From contig WHSL01000005.1 of NCBI GenBank assembly GCA_009380095.1, forward strand, positions 1-63,066: 63,066 nt of DNA. Reading direction: 5' to 3'. Numbering within the stretch: position 1 is the first letter of the stretch; each line of letters opens with the position of its first letter. The stretch is from Streptosporangiales bacterium (GTDB taxonomy: Bacteria > Actinomycetota > Actinomycetes > Streptosporangiales > Streptosporangiaceae). A model generated the notes under the pieces. It was not told the DNA's origin, did not search any database, and saw nothing but the letters and a program-made list of their open reading frames with translations. The translations under genes were made by a program, and so were the position numbers. Shown here piece by piece: positions 20,926 to 29,919 of this stretch.

Positions 20926-23368
20926 GGCTGCCTGACCCCGTGCGAGGCGCTCCAGGGGCGCGAGGTGACGACCGTCGAGGGGCTCGGCGGCGTGCACCCC
21001 GTGCAGCGCGCGTTCGCCGTCCACGACGCCCTGCAGTGCGGCTACTGCACGCCCGGCTTCGTGGTCGCGGCCGCCGCCTTCGTGGACGGCTGGCGGGCCG
21101 AGCACGGCGACGTGGAGCCGGCGCGCGAGGACGTGGCCGCCGCGCTCGCCGGGCACCTGTGCCGCTGCGGCGCGTACCCCGGCATCTACCGGGCCGTCGC
21201 GGCCGCCTGCACCGGCGCGCACGACGAGGACGACGCCGAGCCGGCGCGCGTCGAGGCCATGGAGAAGATCACCGCGCGCGCCGTCTACTCCACCGACGTA
21301 CGGCTGGACGGCATGCTCGAGGGCGTCATCATCCGCTCCACTGAGGCACACGCCCGGGTCGAGAAGGTGACCGCCCCCGGCGGCGCGCCGCTGGTCGAAC
21401 TGCTCCCGCCGGACCGGGTGGTCCGGTACGCGGGCCAGCCCGTCGCCGCCGTCGCCGCGCCGACCGCCGCGGAGGCCCGCGCGGCCGCCGCCGCGGTCGA
21501 GGTGGCATACGAGCCGCGCCCCGCGGTGATCGGCACCGATGAGGCCGTACGGCCCGGGGCGCCGCTCGTCTATCCCACGGCCGAGGAGCGCAAGCACGCG
21601 GCCAACTCGGCCGAGAACGTGCCGGGCGTGGGCCGCTGGTCCGGCAACCGGCACATCCCGCGGGGCCTGATGACCTGGCGCGGCCGGACCGCGGACCGGC
21701 GGATCGCGGCGGCCCGCTCGGCCGGCTCCGATCGCCTCGTCACCGGCACCTTTCTCCACCGCCGTGCAGATGCGCACGCCGATGGAGCCGCACGCCTGCG
21801 TGGCGTACTGGGAGGGCGAGGACCTGCACCTCTACGCCTCCACGCAGATCGTTTCCATGATCCCGGCGGAGGCCGCGAAGCGGTTCAAGGTCCCCGCGGA
21901 GCGGGTGCACGTGCACGCCGACCACGTGGGCGGCGGCTTCGGCGCCAAGGGCGCGCTGAGCGCGGAGATGGCGGCCGCCACCGAGCTGGCCCGGCTGCAC
22001 GCCGCGCCGGTCCGGGTGGTGTTCGGCCGGGATGAGGAGCTCACCGACGCCGGGCACCGCCCGGGGGCCCGTACGGAGCTCGCGCTGCTCATCGGGGACG
22101 ACGGCGAGTTGTCCGCGCTCCGCATGGGGATCGAGTCCGACGGCGGCGTCTCGATCGGATCCAACACCGCCACGCACGGGCGGTTCGTGTACGGCACCGC
22201 CCCCCGCCGGCTCATCGACATCGACGTGGTGACGGACCGCCCGCCCGCCGCCCCGTTCCGCGGGCCGGGCGCGCCGCCCGCCCTGTGGGCGCTGGAGCAA
22301 GCCGTGGACGAGGCGGCCGTACGGCTGCGGGTCGACCCGATCCGGCTGCGGCAGCGCTGGGACGGCAATCCCAAGCGCGCCGCGCTCTACCGGAAGGCGG
22401 CGGAGACGGCGCTCTGGGAGGCCCGGCCGGCGCTCGGCTCGCAGACCGGCAGGTTCCGCCGCGGCGTGGGCGTGGCGGCCTCCAACTGGCTGTACCTGCT
22501 GGACCCGAAGGCCGAGGTCGAGCTGGTGGTCCGGGACGGCGTGGTGGTCGCGCGCAGCGGCACGCAGGACATCGGCACCGGGATCCGCAGCGTGATCGAG
22601 TCCGTGGTCCGCGACGAGCTCGGCATCCCGGCCGACCGGGTCGAGGTGGAGATCGGGCACAGCGACTCCGTGTACGGGACCGGCTCGTTCGGCAGCCGTA
22701 CGACGACCTCGATCGCGCCCGCCGCGCGGGAGGCCGCCGCCGAGCTCCGCCGCGAGCTGGCCGGGCGCGGCCCGGACGTGCAGGCGGCGCTGAAGGAGTC
22801 GGACGGGCTGCGCGCGACGGGCCGGCGGCGCCGGGACCGGCGCGGGTACGTGATGTCACTGCCCGGGCAGCCGCCGGCGATCGGCCGCGGCTTCTCCGGG
22901 GCCGTACACGTCACCGAGGTCGAGGTGGACACGCTGCTCGGCCAGGTGCGGGTGCTCCGGGTGTGGGGCGGCATCGCGGCGGGCCGGATCTACTCCGAAC
23001 GGGCCGCGATCAACCAGTGCGAGGGCGGCATCGTGCAGGGCATCGGCTACGCGCTGTACGAGCAGCGGCACGTCGACCCGGCCACCGGCGTGAACCTCAC
23101 CGACAACCTCGCCGAGGCGGTCGCGGTGGTGGACCTCGACGGCGGCGTGATCAGGTCCGCGGCCGTCGCCGCGGGCGCGGTGGCCCGTACGCCGCTGCGC
23201 CTCACCGAGGTCGAGGAGGCGCTGACCGGCGTGCGGCCCTCCGAGGAGGCGCTGCGTACGGCGGCCGCCCGGGTGCTGGACCGGTGTTCGCCGCTGCCGG
23301 GGACCGGGTACAAGGCCCCGCTGCTGCGCGACGTGCTCGTCGACGTGCTCACCACCGCGACCGCCTGA
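20926..23368 (+). pseudogene. xanthine dehydrogenase-type gene, deleted and frameshifted
   Basis: The plus strand runs from the middle of a 2Fe-2S subunit ('GREVTTVEGLGG...QCGYCTPGF...LCRCGAYPG') into a molybdopterin subunit ('EKITARAVYSTDVRLDGML', 'HADHVGGGFGAKGALSAEM', 'GTGSFGSRTTTSIAPAAR'). The first ferredoxin motif is missing at the 5' end. An extra T in TTT at 21751-21753 breaks the frame. Near 23110 the sequence jumps from the Mo-subunit 'GYALYEQRHVDPATGVNLTDNL' to what looks like the C-terminal domain of an FAD subunit ('VVDLDGGVIRSAAVAAGAVARTPLRL'). At least three lesions make it non-functional. Confidence 0.8.
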
Positions 23369-23389
23369 CGCCCGACACGCCCCGACACG

Positions 23390-23422
23390 CCCCCGAGGCG
23401 GCCGCAGTGGCCGCCTCGGGGG
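23390..23422. terminator. Strong 14-bp hairpin
   Basis: CCCCCGAGGCGGCC (23390-23403) pairs perfectly with 23409-23422 around the loop GCAGT, 21 bp after the end of the xanthine dehydrogenase relic. It is a likely transcription terminator retained after the gene decayed. Confidence 0.75.
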
Positions 23423-23817
23423 GCATGTCCGGGAGCGGAATTTTCGGCTAAATGTCCAGGTCGTCCGGGGAAATGCCGCTCCCGCGCAATCGGCCGGCCC
23501 GGGGATCGCCGATGCGGGCCTTTGTCTCAGCTTTGTCTCAGTCTTCTCGGATCGGCCAGCATAAGCACACTGATTACCTCCTTCGGGTGACCAAGCGCCC
23601 ACATCGGGCAATCTTCACATCACGGTCATTTGTGCTGGCCAGAGTGAGGTCCTAGCGTCCGTGTCGTCCGTGTCGTACCTCTTGACCAGGCAACTTGTGA
23701 AAGGCCGCACGATCGGCGAAACTCCCCGACCAAGGTCGATTCGGCCGTGTAAAGTCGTGCGCACCTTTCGGGGGATCCAAAAGGTTCTCGGTCCATATTT
23801 CCGCGTGGGAGACGCCA
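23423..23817 (+). promoter_or_regulatory. Upstream region of the L,D-transpeptidase gene, with an 11-bp tandem repeat
   Basis: This 395-bp gap has no convincing gene. It contains CTTTGTCTCAG twice head to tail at 23520-23530 and 23531-23541, the helical-turn spacing expected of a response-regulator direct-repeat site. It is also less GC-rich than its surroundings. No c-di-AMP riboswitch consensus was recognised, although such switches often precede cell-wall genes in actinobacteria. The promoter was not pinpointed. Confidence 0.4.
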
Positions 23818-24600
23818 GTGCGAAGATTGTCGGGGTTAATGCCGGTCACGGCCCTGTTGCTCGGGGTCCTGACCGCGTGCGGCGGCGAGGAGCCGGCCGC
23901 CGCACCGCCCCCGCCGGCAGGCCAGGCAGCGGGCAAGCAGGGCCCGGCCAAGCTCCCTGAGGCCACCACCTACACCCGTGTCGCGGGGGCCCCGCGGGAC
24001 ACCGGAACGACGGCGGCGAACTCCGTCATCCGTGTGCTCAAGAAGCAGGTCGTGTACGACCGTCCCGACGGGAAGCCCGTCGCGATGCTGCCCATCACCC
24101 AGCTGGGCGCGCCGACCTGGGTGCCGGTCGTGGAAACCTCGGGGGAGTGGCGCCGCGTGCTGCTGCCCAGCCGTCCGAACGGCACCAGCGGCTGGGTCCG
24201 TCCGGCCGAGGGCACCGTCCGCTCGGCCAAGACGCCGTACGCGGTGCGCGTCGAGCTCGGGGCCCGTAGGCTCCGGCTCACCAACGGCCGCACCACGGTC
24301 GGCACCTGGAAGGTGGCGGTGGGCACCGCCAAGCACCCGACCCCCACGGGGCGGACCTTCCTGCTCGCGGTCCTCAAGCCGCAACGGGGTGGCTACAGCC
24401 CATTGATCATGCCGCTGGGCAGCCACTCCAACACGCTCGAAACCTTCGGCGGTGGCCCAGGCACCGTCGGACTGCACGGCTGGCCCGACGCCAAGGTGTT
24501 CGGCCAGGCCGTGACCCATGGCTGCGTACGGGTCCCGAGTGACGCCCTCCGCGCGCTCGCCAAGGTCCCACTCGGTAGCCCTGTCCTCGTGACCGCCTGA
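23818..24600 (+). CDS. L,D-transpeptidase (YkuD) lipoprotein
   Basis: A 260-residue lipoprotein with signal 'MPVTALLLGVLTAC' and lipidation at Cys21, then a Pro/Ala/Gln-rich linker. An SH3-like segment (about 70-130, 'WVPVVETSGEWRRVLLP...GWVRP') precedes a YkuD catalytic domain (about 140-258). The active-site motif is 'GLHGWPDAKVFGQAVTHGCVRVP', with His220, His234 and nucleophile Cys236. It should form or edit 3-3 peptidoglycan cross-links, or attach proteins to peptidoglycan, outside the membrane. GTG 23818 is chosen because it completes the signal peptide; ATG 23839 would shorten it. A secreted LPVTG-ending protein follows 29 bp downstream. Confidence 0.88.
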   Translation: MRRLSGLMPVTALLLGVLTACGGEEPAAAPPPPAGQAAGKQGPAKLPEATTYTRVAGAPRDTGTTAANSVIRVLKKQVVYDRPDGKPVAMLPITQLGAPTWVPVVETSGEWRRVLLPSRPNGTSGWVRPAEGTVRSAKTPYAVRVELGARRLRLTNGRTTVGTWKVAVGTAKHPTPTGRTFLLAVLKPQRGGYSPLIMPLGSHSNTLETFGGGPGTVGLHGWPDAKVFGQAVTHGCVRVPSDALRALAKVPLGSPVLVTA

Positions 24601-24629
24601 CGCGGTCGACCCCCCAAGGAGAAGAAGAG

Positions 24630-25346
24630 ATGAAGAGGCCCAAGCACCTCGCCAAATATGTTGCTGGAGCGACAGGAGTGGCCGCCGTTGCGGTGACCGC
24701 GATGATCGTCGCGACCCCCGCTCAGGCCACCAGCGGCCCCGCGGGCGCGTACGCGCTCAAGGCCGAGGGGCCGATCTCGGTGCCGGCCGTGTCCGCCGTC
24801 GAGGTGCAGTCGGACGGCGCGCCGCAGCAGCGCTCGCTGGCCTCCCTGCCGCCGAACCCGATCATCGAGGCCTCGGTGCTCAACGCCAAGGCCGCGCCGG
24901 GCTGGGCGCGCGCGAGCACCACCGACCTTCGCGTGCTGAAGATCGGGCTGAGCGCCGAGGTCGTCGAGGCCGCCTGCAAGAACGGCCGTGGCGTCACCCA
25001 CCTGGTGGACGTCACCCTCGGCAAGCAGCGCCTCGCCGTCACCCCGACGCCGAACAGCACCCTCACCGCGCGCGTCGGCACCCTCGGCGTCGCCGAGGTC
25101 ACGCTGAACAAGCAGGTCCGCAACGCGGACGGCACGCTCAAGGTGACCGCCATCGAGGTCAAGCTGCCGCTCGGCGCGGGCAAGACCGAGACGATCTCGA
25201 TCTCCTCGGCCACCTGCGGCAAGATGGTCGCCGACCCGGGTGACGGGGACGGTGACGACGGCGACAACGGCGGCGGCGACGCCACCCCGCCCGGCCAGGC
25301 GCCCGCTCCGCAGCCCGTTCCCGGCAACCTTCCGGTGACCGGCTGA
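24630..25346 (+). CDS. secreted choice-of-anchor P-like protein ending in LPVTG
   Basis: A 238-residue secreted protein: basic start, hydrophobic helix, cleavage after 'ATPAQA', then a beta-rich domain with two cysteines (AACKNGRG and SATCGKM). A Gly/Asp-rich linker and Pro-rich tail end in 'PVPGNLPVTG'. LPVTG matches the sortase LPXTG motif but is the extreme C-terminus: no membrane segment or basic tail follows. The core resembles choice-of-anchor P proteins. ATG 24630 has AAGGAGAAGAAG upstream. With the L,D-transpeptidase just upstream, a cell-wall role is likely; a classical sortase route would require the missing tail. Confidence 0.75.
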   Translation: MKRPKHLAKYVAGATGVAAVAVTAMIVATPAQATSGPAGAYALKAEGPISVPAVSAVEVQSDGAPQQRSLASLPPNPIIEASVLNAKAAPGWARASTTDLRVLKIGLSAEVVEAACKNGRGVTHLVDVTLGKQRLAVTPTPNSTLTARVGTLGVAEVTLNKQVRNADGTLKVTAIEVKLPLGAGKTETISISSATCGKMVADPGDGDGDDGDNGGGDATPPGQAPAPQPVPGNLPVTG

Positions 25347-25365
25347 CACGGCGTTCGAGCTGATC

Positions 25366-25401
25366 ACTGAGGGGCCCGGCGGACGCGCCGGGCCCCTCAG
25401 T
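25366..25401. terminator. 16-bp perfect terminator hairpin
   Basis: Arms 25366-25381 and 25386-25401 (ACTGAGGGGCCCGGCG and its complement) enclose the loop GACG, 20 bp after the LPVTG protein stop. It probably ends the L,D-transpeptidase transcript. Confidence 0.85.
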
Positions 25402-25639
25402 CATGTTCACCGGGCCGAAATCCGCGCGGACGTCGCAGCTCAGCGCCGGAAGATCGGCCCTCGCGGGGGTCTGGGGTCTCGTGCTGGGGCCGCCGGTGGT
25501 GATATGAACGAAACATAAGCGAATCCAATTCGGTTAGGCCGTTCAACGGCCAGGGCTGTTTCGCGCATGCCGTCCGGGGGCGCGCAGGCATCGGCGCCGG
25601 AGCACGTCCCTGCCGGGGCGGCCAGTGGGGACGGCACAC

Positions 25640-26749
25640 ATGAAGACCAGGGCGGCTGTGCTCCGCGAGGCCGGTAAGGACTGGGAGATCACCGAGCTCG
25701 ACCTCGATCCCCCCAAGGCGGGCGAGGTCCTCATCCGGTACGTGGCCGCAGGCCTGTGCCACTCCGACGAGCACGCGCGCACCGGCGACCTGACACCCCG
25801 TTTCCCGCTCGTGGGCGGCCACGAGGGCGCGGGCGTCATCGAGGAGGTCGGGCCGGGCGTGACCCGCCTGAAGGCCGGCGACCACGTCATCTGCTCCTTC
25901 CTCCCCGCCTGCGGGCACTGCCGGTTCTGCGCGGACGGCCGCAGCAACATCTGCGACGTCGGCGCGAACACCATGGTCGGCTGCCTGGCCGATGGCACGT
26001 TCCGCTTCCACGGCGGCGGCGAGGACTTCGGCGCCATGTGCATGATCGGCACGTTCTCGCAGTACTCCACGATCTCCGAGTACTCCTGCGTGAAGGTCGA
26101 CGACGACGTACCGCTGGAGACGGCGGTGCTGATCGGCTGCGGCGTGCCCACCGGGTTCGGCACCACCGCCAACGCCGGCGGCCTGCGGCCCGGCGACACC
26201 GTCGCCATCTACGGCATCGGCGGCATCGGCATCAACGCGGTGCAGGGCGCCAAGATCGCCGGGGCACGGCACATCGTGGCGATCGACCCGCTGGGCTTCA
26301 AGCGGGAGACCGCGCTCAAGCTCGGCGCCACGCACGCGGTGGGGACCGCCGAGGAGGCGCAGGCGCTCATCCTCGACCTCACACGGGGCGTCGGCGCGCA
26401 CCAGGCGCTGGTGACCGTCGGCGTGGTGGACGAGGACGTGATCAGCTCGGCGTTCGCCGCCATCCGCAAGGGCGGCGAGGTCGTGGTGACCGGCCTGGCC
26501 GACCCGCTGAAGAAGACCATCAACGTCTCCGGTGCCGAGCTGACGCTGTTCGAGAAGCGGCTGCGCGGCGCGCTGTTCGGCGGCGGCAACCCGTTCGCCG
26601 AGATCCCCAGGATGGTGGAGCTCTACCAGTCCGGCCAGCTGAAGCTGGACGAGCTGGTGACCCAGCGGTACACCCTGGACGAGATCAACCAGGGCTACCA
26701 GGACCTCAACGACGGCAAGAACATCCGCGGCGTCATCTCCTACGCCTGA
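25640..26749 (+). CDS. NDMA-dependent (mycofactocin-type) alcohol dehydrogenase
   Basis: A 369-residue zinc alcohol dehydrogenase. Catalytic-zinc residues sit in 'AGLCHSDEHARTGD' and 'GGHEGAGVIEEVG'; the structural zinc site is 'CGHCRFCADGRSNIC'. The NAD-binding loop reads 'VAIYGIGGIGINAVQGAKIAGA'. Overall wording (for example 'GANTMVGCLADGTFRFHGGGEDFGAMCMIGTFSQY') matches the NDMA-dependent group, whose members keep NAD(H) bound and are re-oxidised through mycofactocin. That partner pathway is not in this window. ATG 25640 is preferred over GTG 25625 by homology. Monocistronic between strong hairpins. Confidence 0.9.
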   Translation: MKTRAAVLREAGKDWEITELDLDPPKAGEVLIRYVAAGLCHSDEHARTGDLTPRFPLVGGHEGAGVIEEVGPGVTRLKAGDHVICSFLPACGHCRFCADGRSNICDVGANTMVGCLADGTFRFHGGGEDFGAMCMIGTFSQYSTISEYSCVKVDDDVPLETAVLIGCGVPTGFGTTANAGGLRPGDTVAIYGIGGIGINAVQGAKIAGARHIVAIDPLGFKRETALKLGATHAVGTAEEAQALILDLTRGVGAHQALVTVGVVDEDVISSAFAAIRKGGEVVVTGLADPLKKTINVSGAELTLFEKRLRGALFGGGNPFAEIPRMVELYQSGQLKLDELVTQRYTLDEINQGYQDLNDGKNIRGVISYA

Positions 26750-26769
26750 GCCTCATCGGGCATCGCCCC

Positions 26770-26810
26770 CGTACGGGCCCTCGCCGGACATCCCGGCGAG
26801 GGCCCGTACG
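26770..26810. terminator. 18-bp perfect terminator hairpin
   Basis: Arms 26770-26787 and 26793-26810 pair perfectly around the loop ACATC, 21 bp after the alcohol dehydrogenase stop. It is the longest perfect hairpin seen in the window. Confidence 0.88.
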
Positions 26811-26906
26811 TCTGCGCCCGAGCCCCGGGGATGCGAGGGGACGGGTCACCCCGTACCGTTTTGCGGCGTACCCGTTGTCGCCGCCAGGGAGACGAGAGGA
26901 GCCCGC

Positions 26907-27935
26907 GTGACCGTGCAGCGCGAAGCCCCCGACGTGGTCACCGCCCGGCACGAACTCGTCGTCACCGGCGTCGTCACGGCCGTCCTGACGACGCTCGCGG
27001 CCACGGTGTGGACCCGCCCGGCACCGGTCCCCGGGCTCACCACGGCGGGCCCCGCGGTCGACTACGGGCTCCCCGTGGTCCGGGTGCTGCTGGACGTGGC
27101 GGCGGTGGCGGTGGTCGGGCTGAGCCTGCTGCCCAAGCTGCTCGGCTTCGACAAGCCGGAGGAGACCGAGCCGGTGCTGCGCCCCGCGCGGCGGCTCGCG
27201 GTCTCGGCGGCCTGGATCTGGATGGCGAGCGCGCTGACCGCGGTGGTGCTGCAGACGGTGGAGATCCACCCCGACCGCCCGCTCTCCCTCGACCTCGTCG
27301 TGGACTACGTGGACCGGATCGGCGCGGGCAAGGGCCTGTTGCTCAGCGCGGCCTGTGCGCTGGTCTGCGTGGGGCTGGGCCGGCTCGCCGTACGGTTCGG
27401 CGAGAACGTGCCCGCGGAGCTGCGGCTCGTGGTGGCGCTGTTCGGGCTGCTGCCGCTGCCGGTGACCGGGCACGCGGCCAACTGGGACTGGCACGACCTG
27501 AGCATGGTCTCGATGGAGCTGCACGTGATGGGCGCGGCGCTGTGGGCCGGCGGCCTGTGCGCGGTGGTGGTCCCGCTGGCCGCCCGTCCGGAGCTGCTGT
27601 CGGCCGCGCTGCCGCGCTTCTCCCGGCTCGCCACCGTGGCGCTGTTCCTGGTGGGCGCGACGGGGCTGTTCAACGGCTTGGTGGAGCTGGCGCTGAGTCC
27701 GGTCACCACGCTGCCGGGCTCGCTGTTCTCCACCGGGTACGGGCAGCTCGTGGTCGGCAAGTTCGTGTGCGTGGTGGCGCTCGCCGCGCTCGGCGCGTCG
27801 ATCCGATACCGGCTGCTGCCGCGCGTAATCCGGCGAGAGCCCGCGGCGCTGGCCGCGTGGGCCCTGGCCGAGGTCTCGGTGATGGGCGTGGCCTACGGGC
27901 TCGCGGTGGTGCTGACCCGGGCCGCGGTGGCCTGA
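26907..27935 (+). CDS. CopD-domain membrane protein
   Basis: A 342-residue polytopic protein with about eight or nine membrane segments. The CopD-type core is visible: 'LPVTGHAANWDWHDLSMVSMELHVMGAALWAGGL' carries His residues at the expected places, followed by 'RFSRLATVALFLVGATGLFNGL' and 'GYGQLVVGKFVCVVALAALGA'. CopD proteins are associated with copper uptake or resistance, and actinobacterial forms may be joined to CtaG domains; this one lacks the CtaG half. GTG 26907 has GAGAGGAG upstream. Its end overlaps the convergent membrane gene by 43 bp. Confidence 0.85.
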   Translation: MTVQREAPDVVTARHELVVTGVVTAVLTTLAATVWTRPAPVPGLTTAGPAVDYGLPVVRVLLDVAAVAVVGLSLLPKLLGFDKPEETEPVLRPARRLAVSAAWIWMASALTAVVLQTVEIHPDRPLSLDLVVDYVDRIGAGKGLLLSAACALVCVGLGRLAVRFGENVPAELRLVVALFGLLPLPVTGHAANWDWHDLSMVSMELHVMGAALWAGGLCAVVVPLAARPELLSAALPRFSRLATVALFLVGATGLFNGLVELALSPVTTLPGSLFSTGYGQLVVGKFVCVVALAALGASIRYRLLPRVIRREPAALAAWALAEVSVMGVAYGLAVVLTRAAVA

Positions 27936-29035
27936 GCGGCCGCGCTCGGCCCGCTGAACAGCCGGTCGGCGAGCAGCCACAGCATGGCCAGGCAGACGGC
28001 GGTGAAGACGGCCGAGGGATAGGAGATCGGCGGCGCCACGAGCAGCTCGCCCTGCACGTACAGGCCGGCGTAGCCGCCGACGGTCACCAGCACCGCGCCG
28101 GCGCAGGCCCGCTTCCAGTCGGGCAGCCGCCCCGCGCGGAACGCGAGGTCCACGCAGACCGCGCCGGCGACCAGATAGAACGGCACCGCCGAGGGCGGGA
28201 AGGTGCCCAGCACGAGCAGCGGCCAGATCAGGCACCGGTAGGCCACGTACGTGCCCGCGACGGCGGTCGCCGTCCACCGGGCGCCCACGGTGCGGCGGGC
28301 GACGACGAGCACCGCCATGGCCGCGCCGAGCCCCCACATCGGGTAGACCCAGTCGGGCATGGGCAGCGCGAAGTTCACGAACGCGTCCCGGCCGACGGGC
28401 TGGCCGAGCTGGTCGGCGGCGAACTTCATCAGGCTCGGCTCCGCGTACGGCTCGCCCCGGTCGAACGCGGCGATGCCGAGGACGCCGTACTCCTGCTGCA
28501 TGTCCGGGAACAGCAGGTTCTCCAGGAAGTAGACCCAGAGCAGGGTGAGCCCGGCAACGTACCAGCGGTCGCGCGGGGCGCCGCGGTACCAGCCGCGGAT
28601 CACGCCGGCGATCATCAGCGCGGTGCCGAGGTACAGCAGGACGTGTGAGGGGCTCCAGGTGGTGATGTCGAGCCCGTTGACGCGGTGGTTGATCAGATCC
28701 AGCGGGACGGCGATCAGAAAGGTCCCGGTGCCCCACTGCATGAGGCGGAGCGTCACCTTGTCGGCGCCGTACCCGGTGAAGCCGTGGATGATCACCAGGG
28801 CCACGACCATCGCGGTGCCCACCGAGTTCAGCAGGTGCGGCGGGGCGAGGTCGTCGCGGAGCCATTTGAAGTGCCACGACACGTCCCAGGACGAGCCGAG
28901 CACCTTGAGCGCGAACGCGACCAGCCAGGCGCGATAGAGGAGGGTGAACAGCTCCTGGGGCGTCTCACGCCCCGCGGTTCCCCGGCTCCAGAACCCTGCC
29001 GCCCACGCTGCCTTGTTTCTGATCACCCCGTACAC
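27893..29035 (-). CDS. hypothetical multi-pass membrane protein (about 380 aa)
   Basis: A membrane protein with nine or ten hydrophobic segments. Distinct conserved-looking patches are 'LGSSWDVSWHFKWLRDDLAPPH', 'DLINHRVNGLDITTWSPSHVLLY' and 'ENLLFPDMQQEYGV', with several His residues near membrane faces. I recognise no characterised family. Its tail overlaps the CopD gene tail by 43 bp, so the two are transcribed convergently. The His-rich loops would suit a metal- or heme-related role, which is speculation. GTG 29035 or GTG 29026 may be the start. Confidence 0.8.
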   Translation of the reverse strand: MYGVIRNKAAWAAGFWSRGTAGRETPQELFTLLYRAWLVAFALKVLGSSWDVSWHFKWLRDDLAPPHLLNSVGTAMVVALVIIHGFTGYGADKVTLRLMQWGTGTFLIAVPLDLINHRVNGLDITTWSPSHVLLYLGTALMIAGVIRGWYRGAPRDRWYVAGLTLLWVYFLENLLFPDMQQEYGVLGIAAFDRGEPYAEPSLMKFAADQLGQPVGRDAFVNFALPMPDWVYPMWGLGAAMAVLVVARRTVGARWTATAVAGTYVAYRCLIWPLLVLGTFPPSAVPFYLVAGAVCVDLAFRAGRLPDWKRACAGAVLVTVGGYAGLYVQGELLVAPPISYPSAVFTAVCLAMLWLLADRLFSGPSAAAQATAARVSTTASP

Positions 29036-29146
29036 CTGCTCGATAATGCCGGTTCGGGAGTGATAAGGGAAAGCGATTGGCCGGGATGTGACGAGACTTT
29101 CCGGTCATGTCCGGTTTTGTCGAGCACGGTCCGTGAGGAGCGGTGC

Positions 29147-29806
29147 TCACTCCGCGAAGAGCAGCGCCCAGACGTTCTTGCCGCCCTGCCCGAGCATGGT
29201 CCATCCCCAGTCCTGGCTGAGCGCGGCGATGATGTGCAGCCCGCGGCCGCCCGGGGTGAACGGGTCGGTGCCCCGCTGCGCCGGCGCGGTGTCCACCGGA
29301 TCGCTCACCGCACACAGCAGGTGCCGGTGGTGGCGCAGCAGGTGGAGCTGGAATTGGATCGGCCGCCCCGCCGTCAATGGAGATGGGGAGGACCCCGATA
29401 CTCCTCGTGGAGGGGGGAGGGAGGAGCACGGAGGGGCGGCCGATGTCTGAAGGGCGTGCCGGAGCGCGTTGGTGACGAGCTCGCTGACGATCAGCGTGGC
29501 GTCGTCGTGCAACGGCGTCAGGTCCCACGACTGAAGGGTCGACGCGGTGAACCGGCGCGCGGTGTGAACGGACTCGTCGGTGGGCGTGAGCGGGCATGTC
29601 GCGGCGTCCGCGACGCCGGGCGTGGACTGGACGCGCGCGGCGACGCGCTGCGGCCAGGTGCAGACGGACGGTGCGCTTACGGGCCACTCCGGGTGCGCAC
29701 GCGTCACTCCGTCGGCCGACTGGTGGCCGAACCTGAACCCCGACCGCACGCCACTGAGCGGGTCCGTGTGCGCGCGTCCGACGTGTGCCGAATTCACAAC
29801 GCACAT
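29147..29806 (-). CDS. HATPase_c-like ATP-binding regulatory protein
   Basis: A protein of the RsbW/anti-sigma serine-kinase-like family common in actinobacteria. N-box: 'LHDDATLIVSELVTNALRHAL'; G-box region: 'GTDPFTPGGRGLHIIAALSQDWGW', then 'GQGGKNVWALLF'. An unusual Ser/Pro-rich stretch (about 20 residues) separates the N-box from the next strand 'PIQFQLHLLRHHRHLLCAVSD'. The N-terminal 60-70 residues before 'PLTPTDESVHTARRF' are unstructured and the start is uncertain: ATG 29806 gives 219 aa but lacks a good ribosome site. Such proteins bind ATP and often control sigma or anti-anti-sigma factors. Confidence 0.72.
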   Translation of the reverse strand: MCVVNSAHVGRAHTDPLSGVRSGFRFGHQSADGVTRAHPEWPVSAPSVCTWPQRVAARVQSTPGVADAATCPLTPTDESVHTARRFTASTLQSWDLTPLHDDATLIVSELVTNALRHALQTSAAPPCSSLPPPRGVSGSSPSPLTAGRPIQFQLHLLRHHRHLLCAVSDPVDTAPAQRGTDPFTPGGRGLHIIAALSQDWGWTMLGQGGKNVWALLFAE

Positions 29807-29919
29807 CCTGGGGCACGGACCTTGCAGATGCAAGACCCGGATGCACGTGCATTTTGAGCGTGCAGATTCAAGCGACATTTGTTCCGCTGAGGGGTACAAC
29901 TCGGCTCGAACCGGCCTCG

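Noticed and set aside
23423-23817. c-di-AMP (ydaO-type) riboswitch upstream of the L,D-transpeptidase
   Set aside because: The expected conserved blocks could not be found by eye.
26733-28877. Long minus-strand frame across the CopD region
   Set aside because: Spans convergent genes in another frame; Arg/His/Pro-rich shadow.
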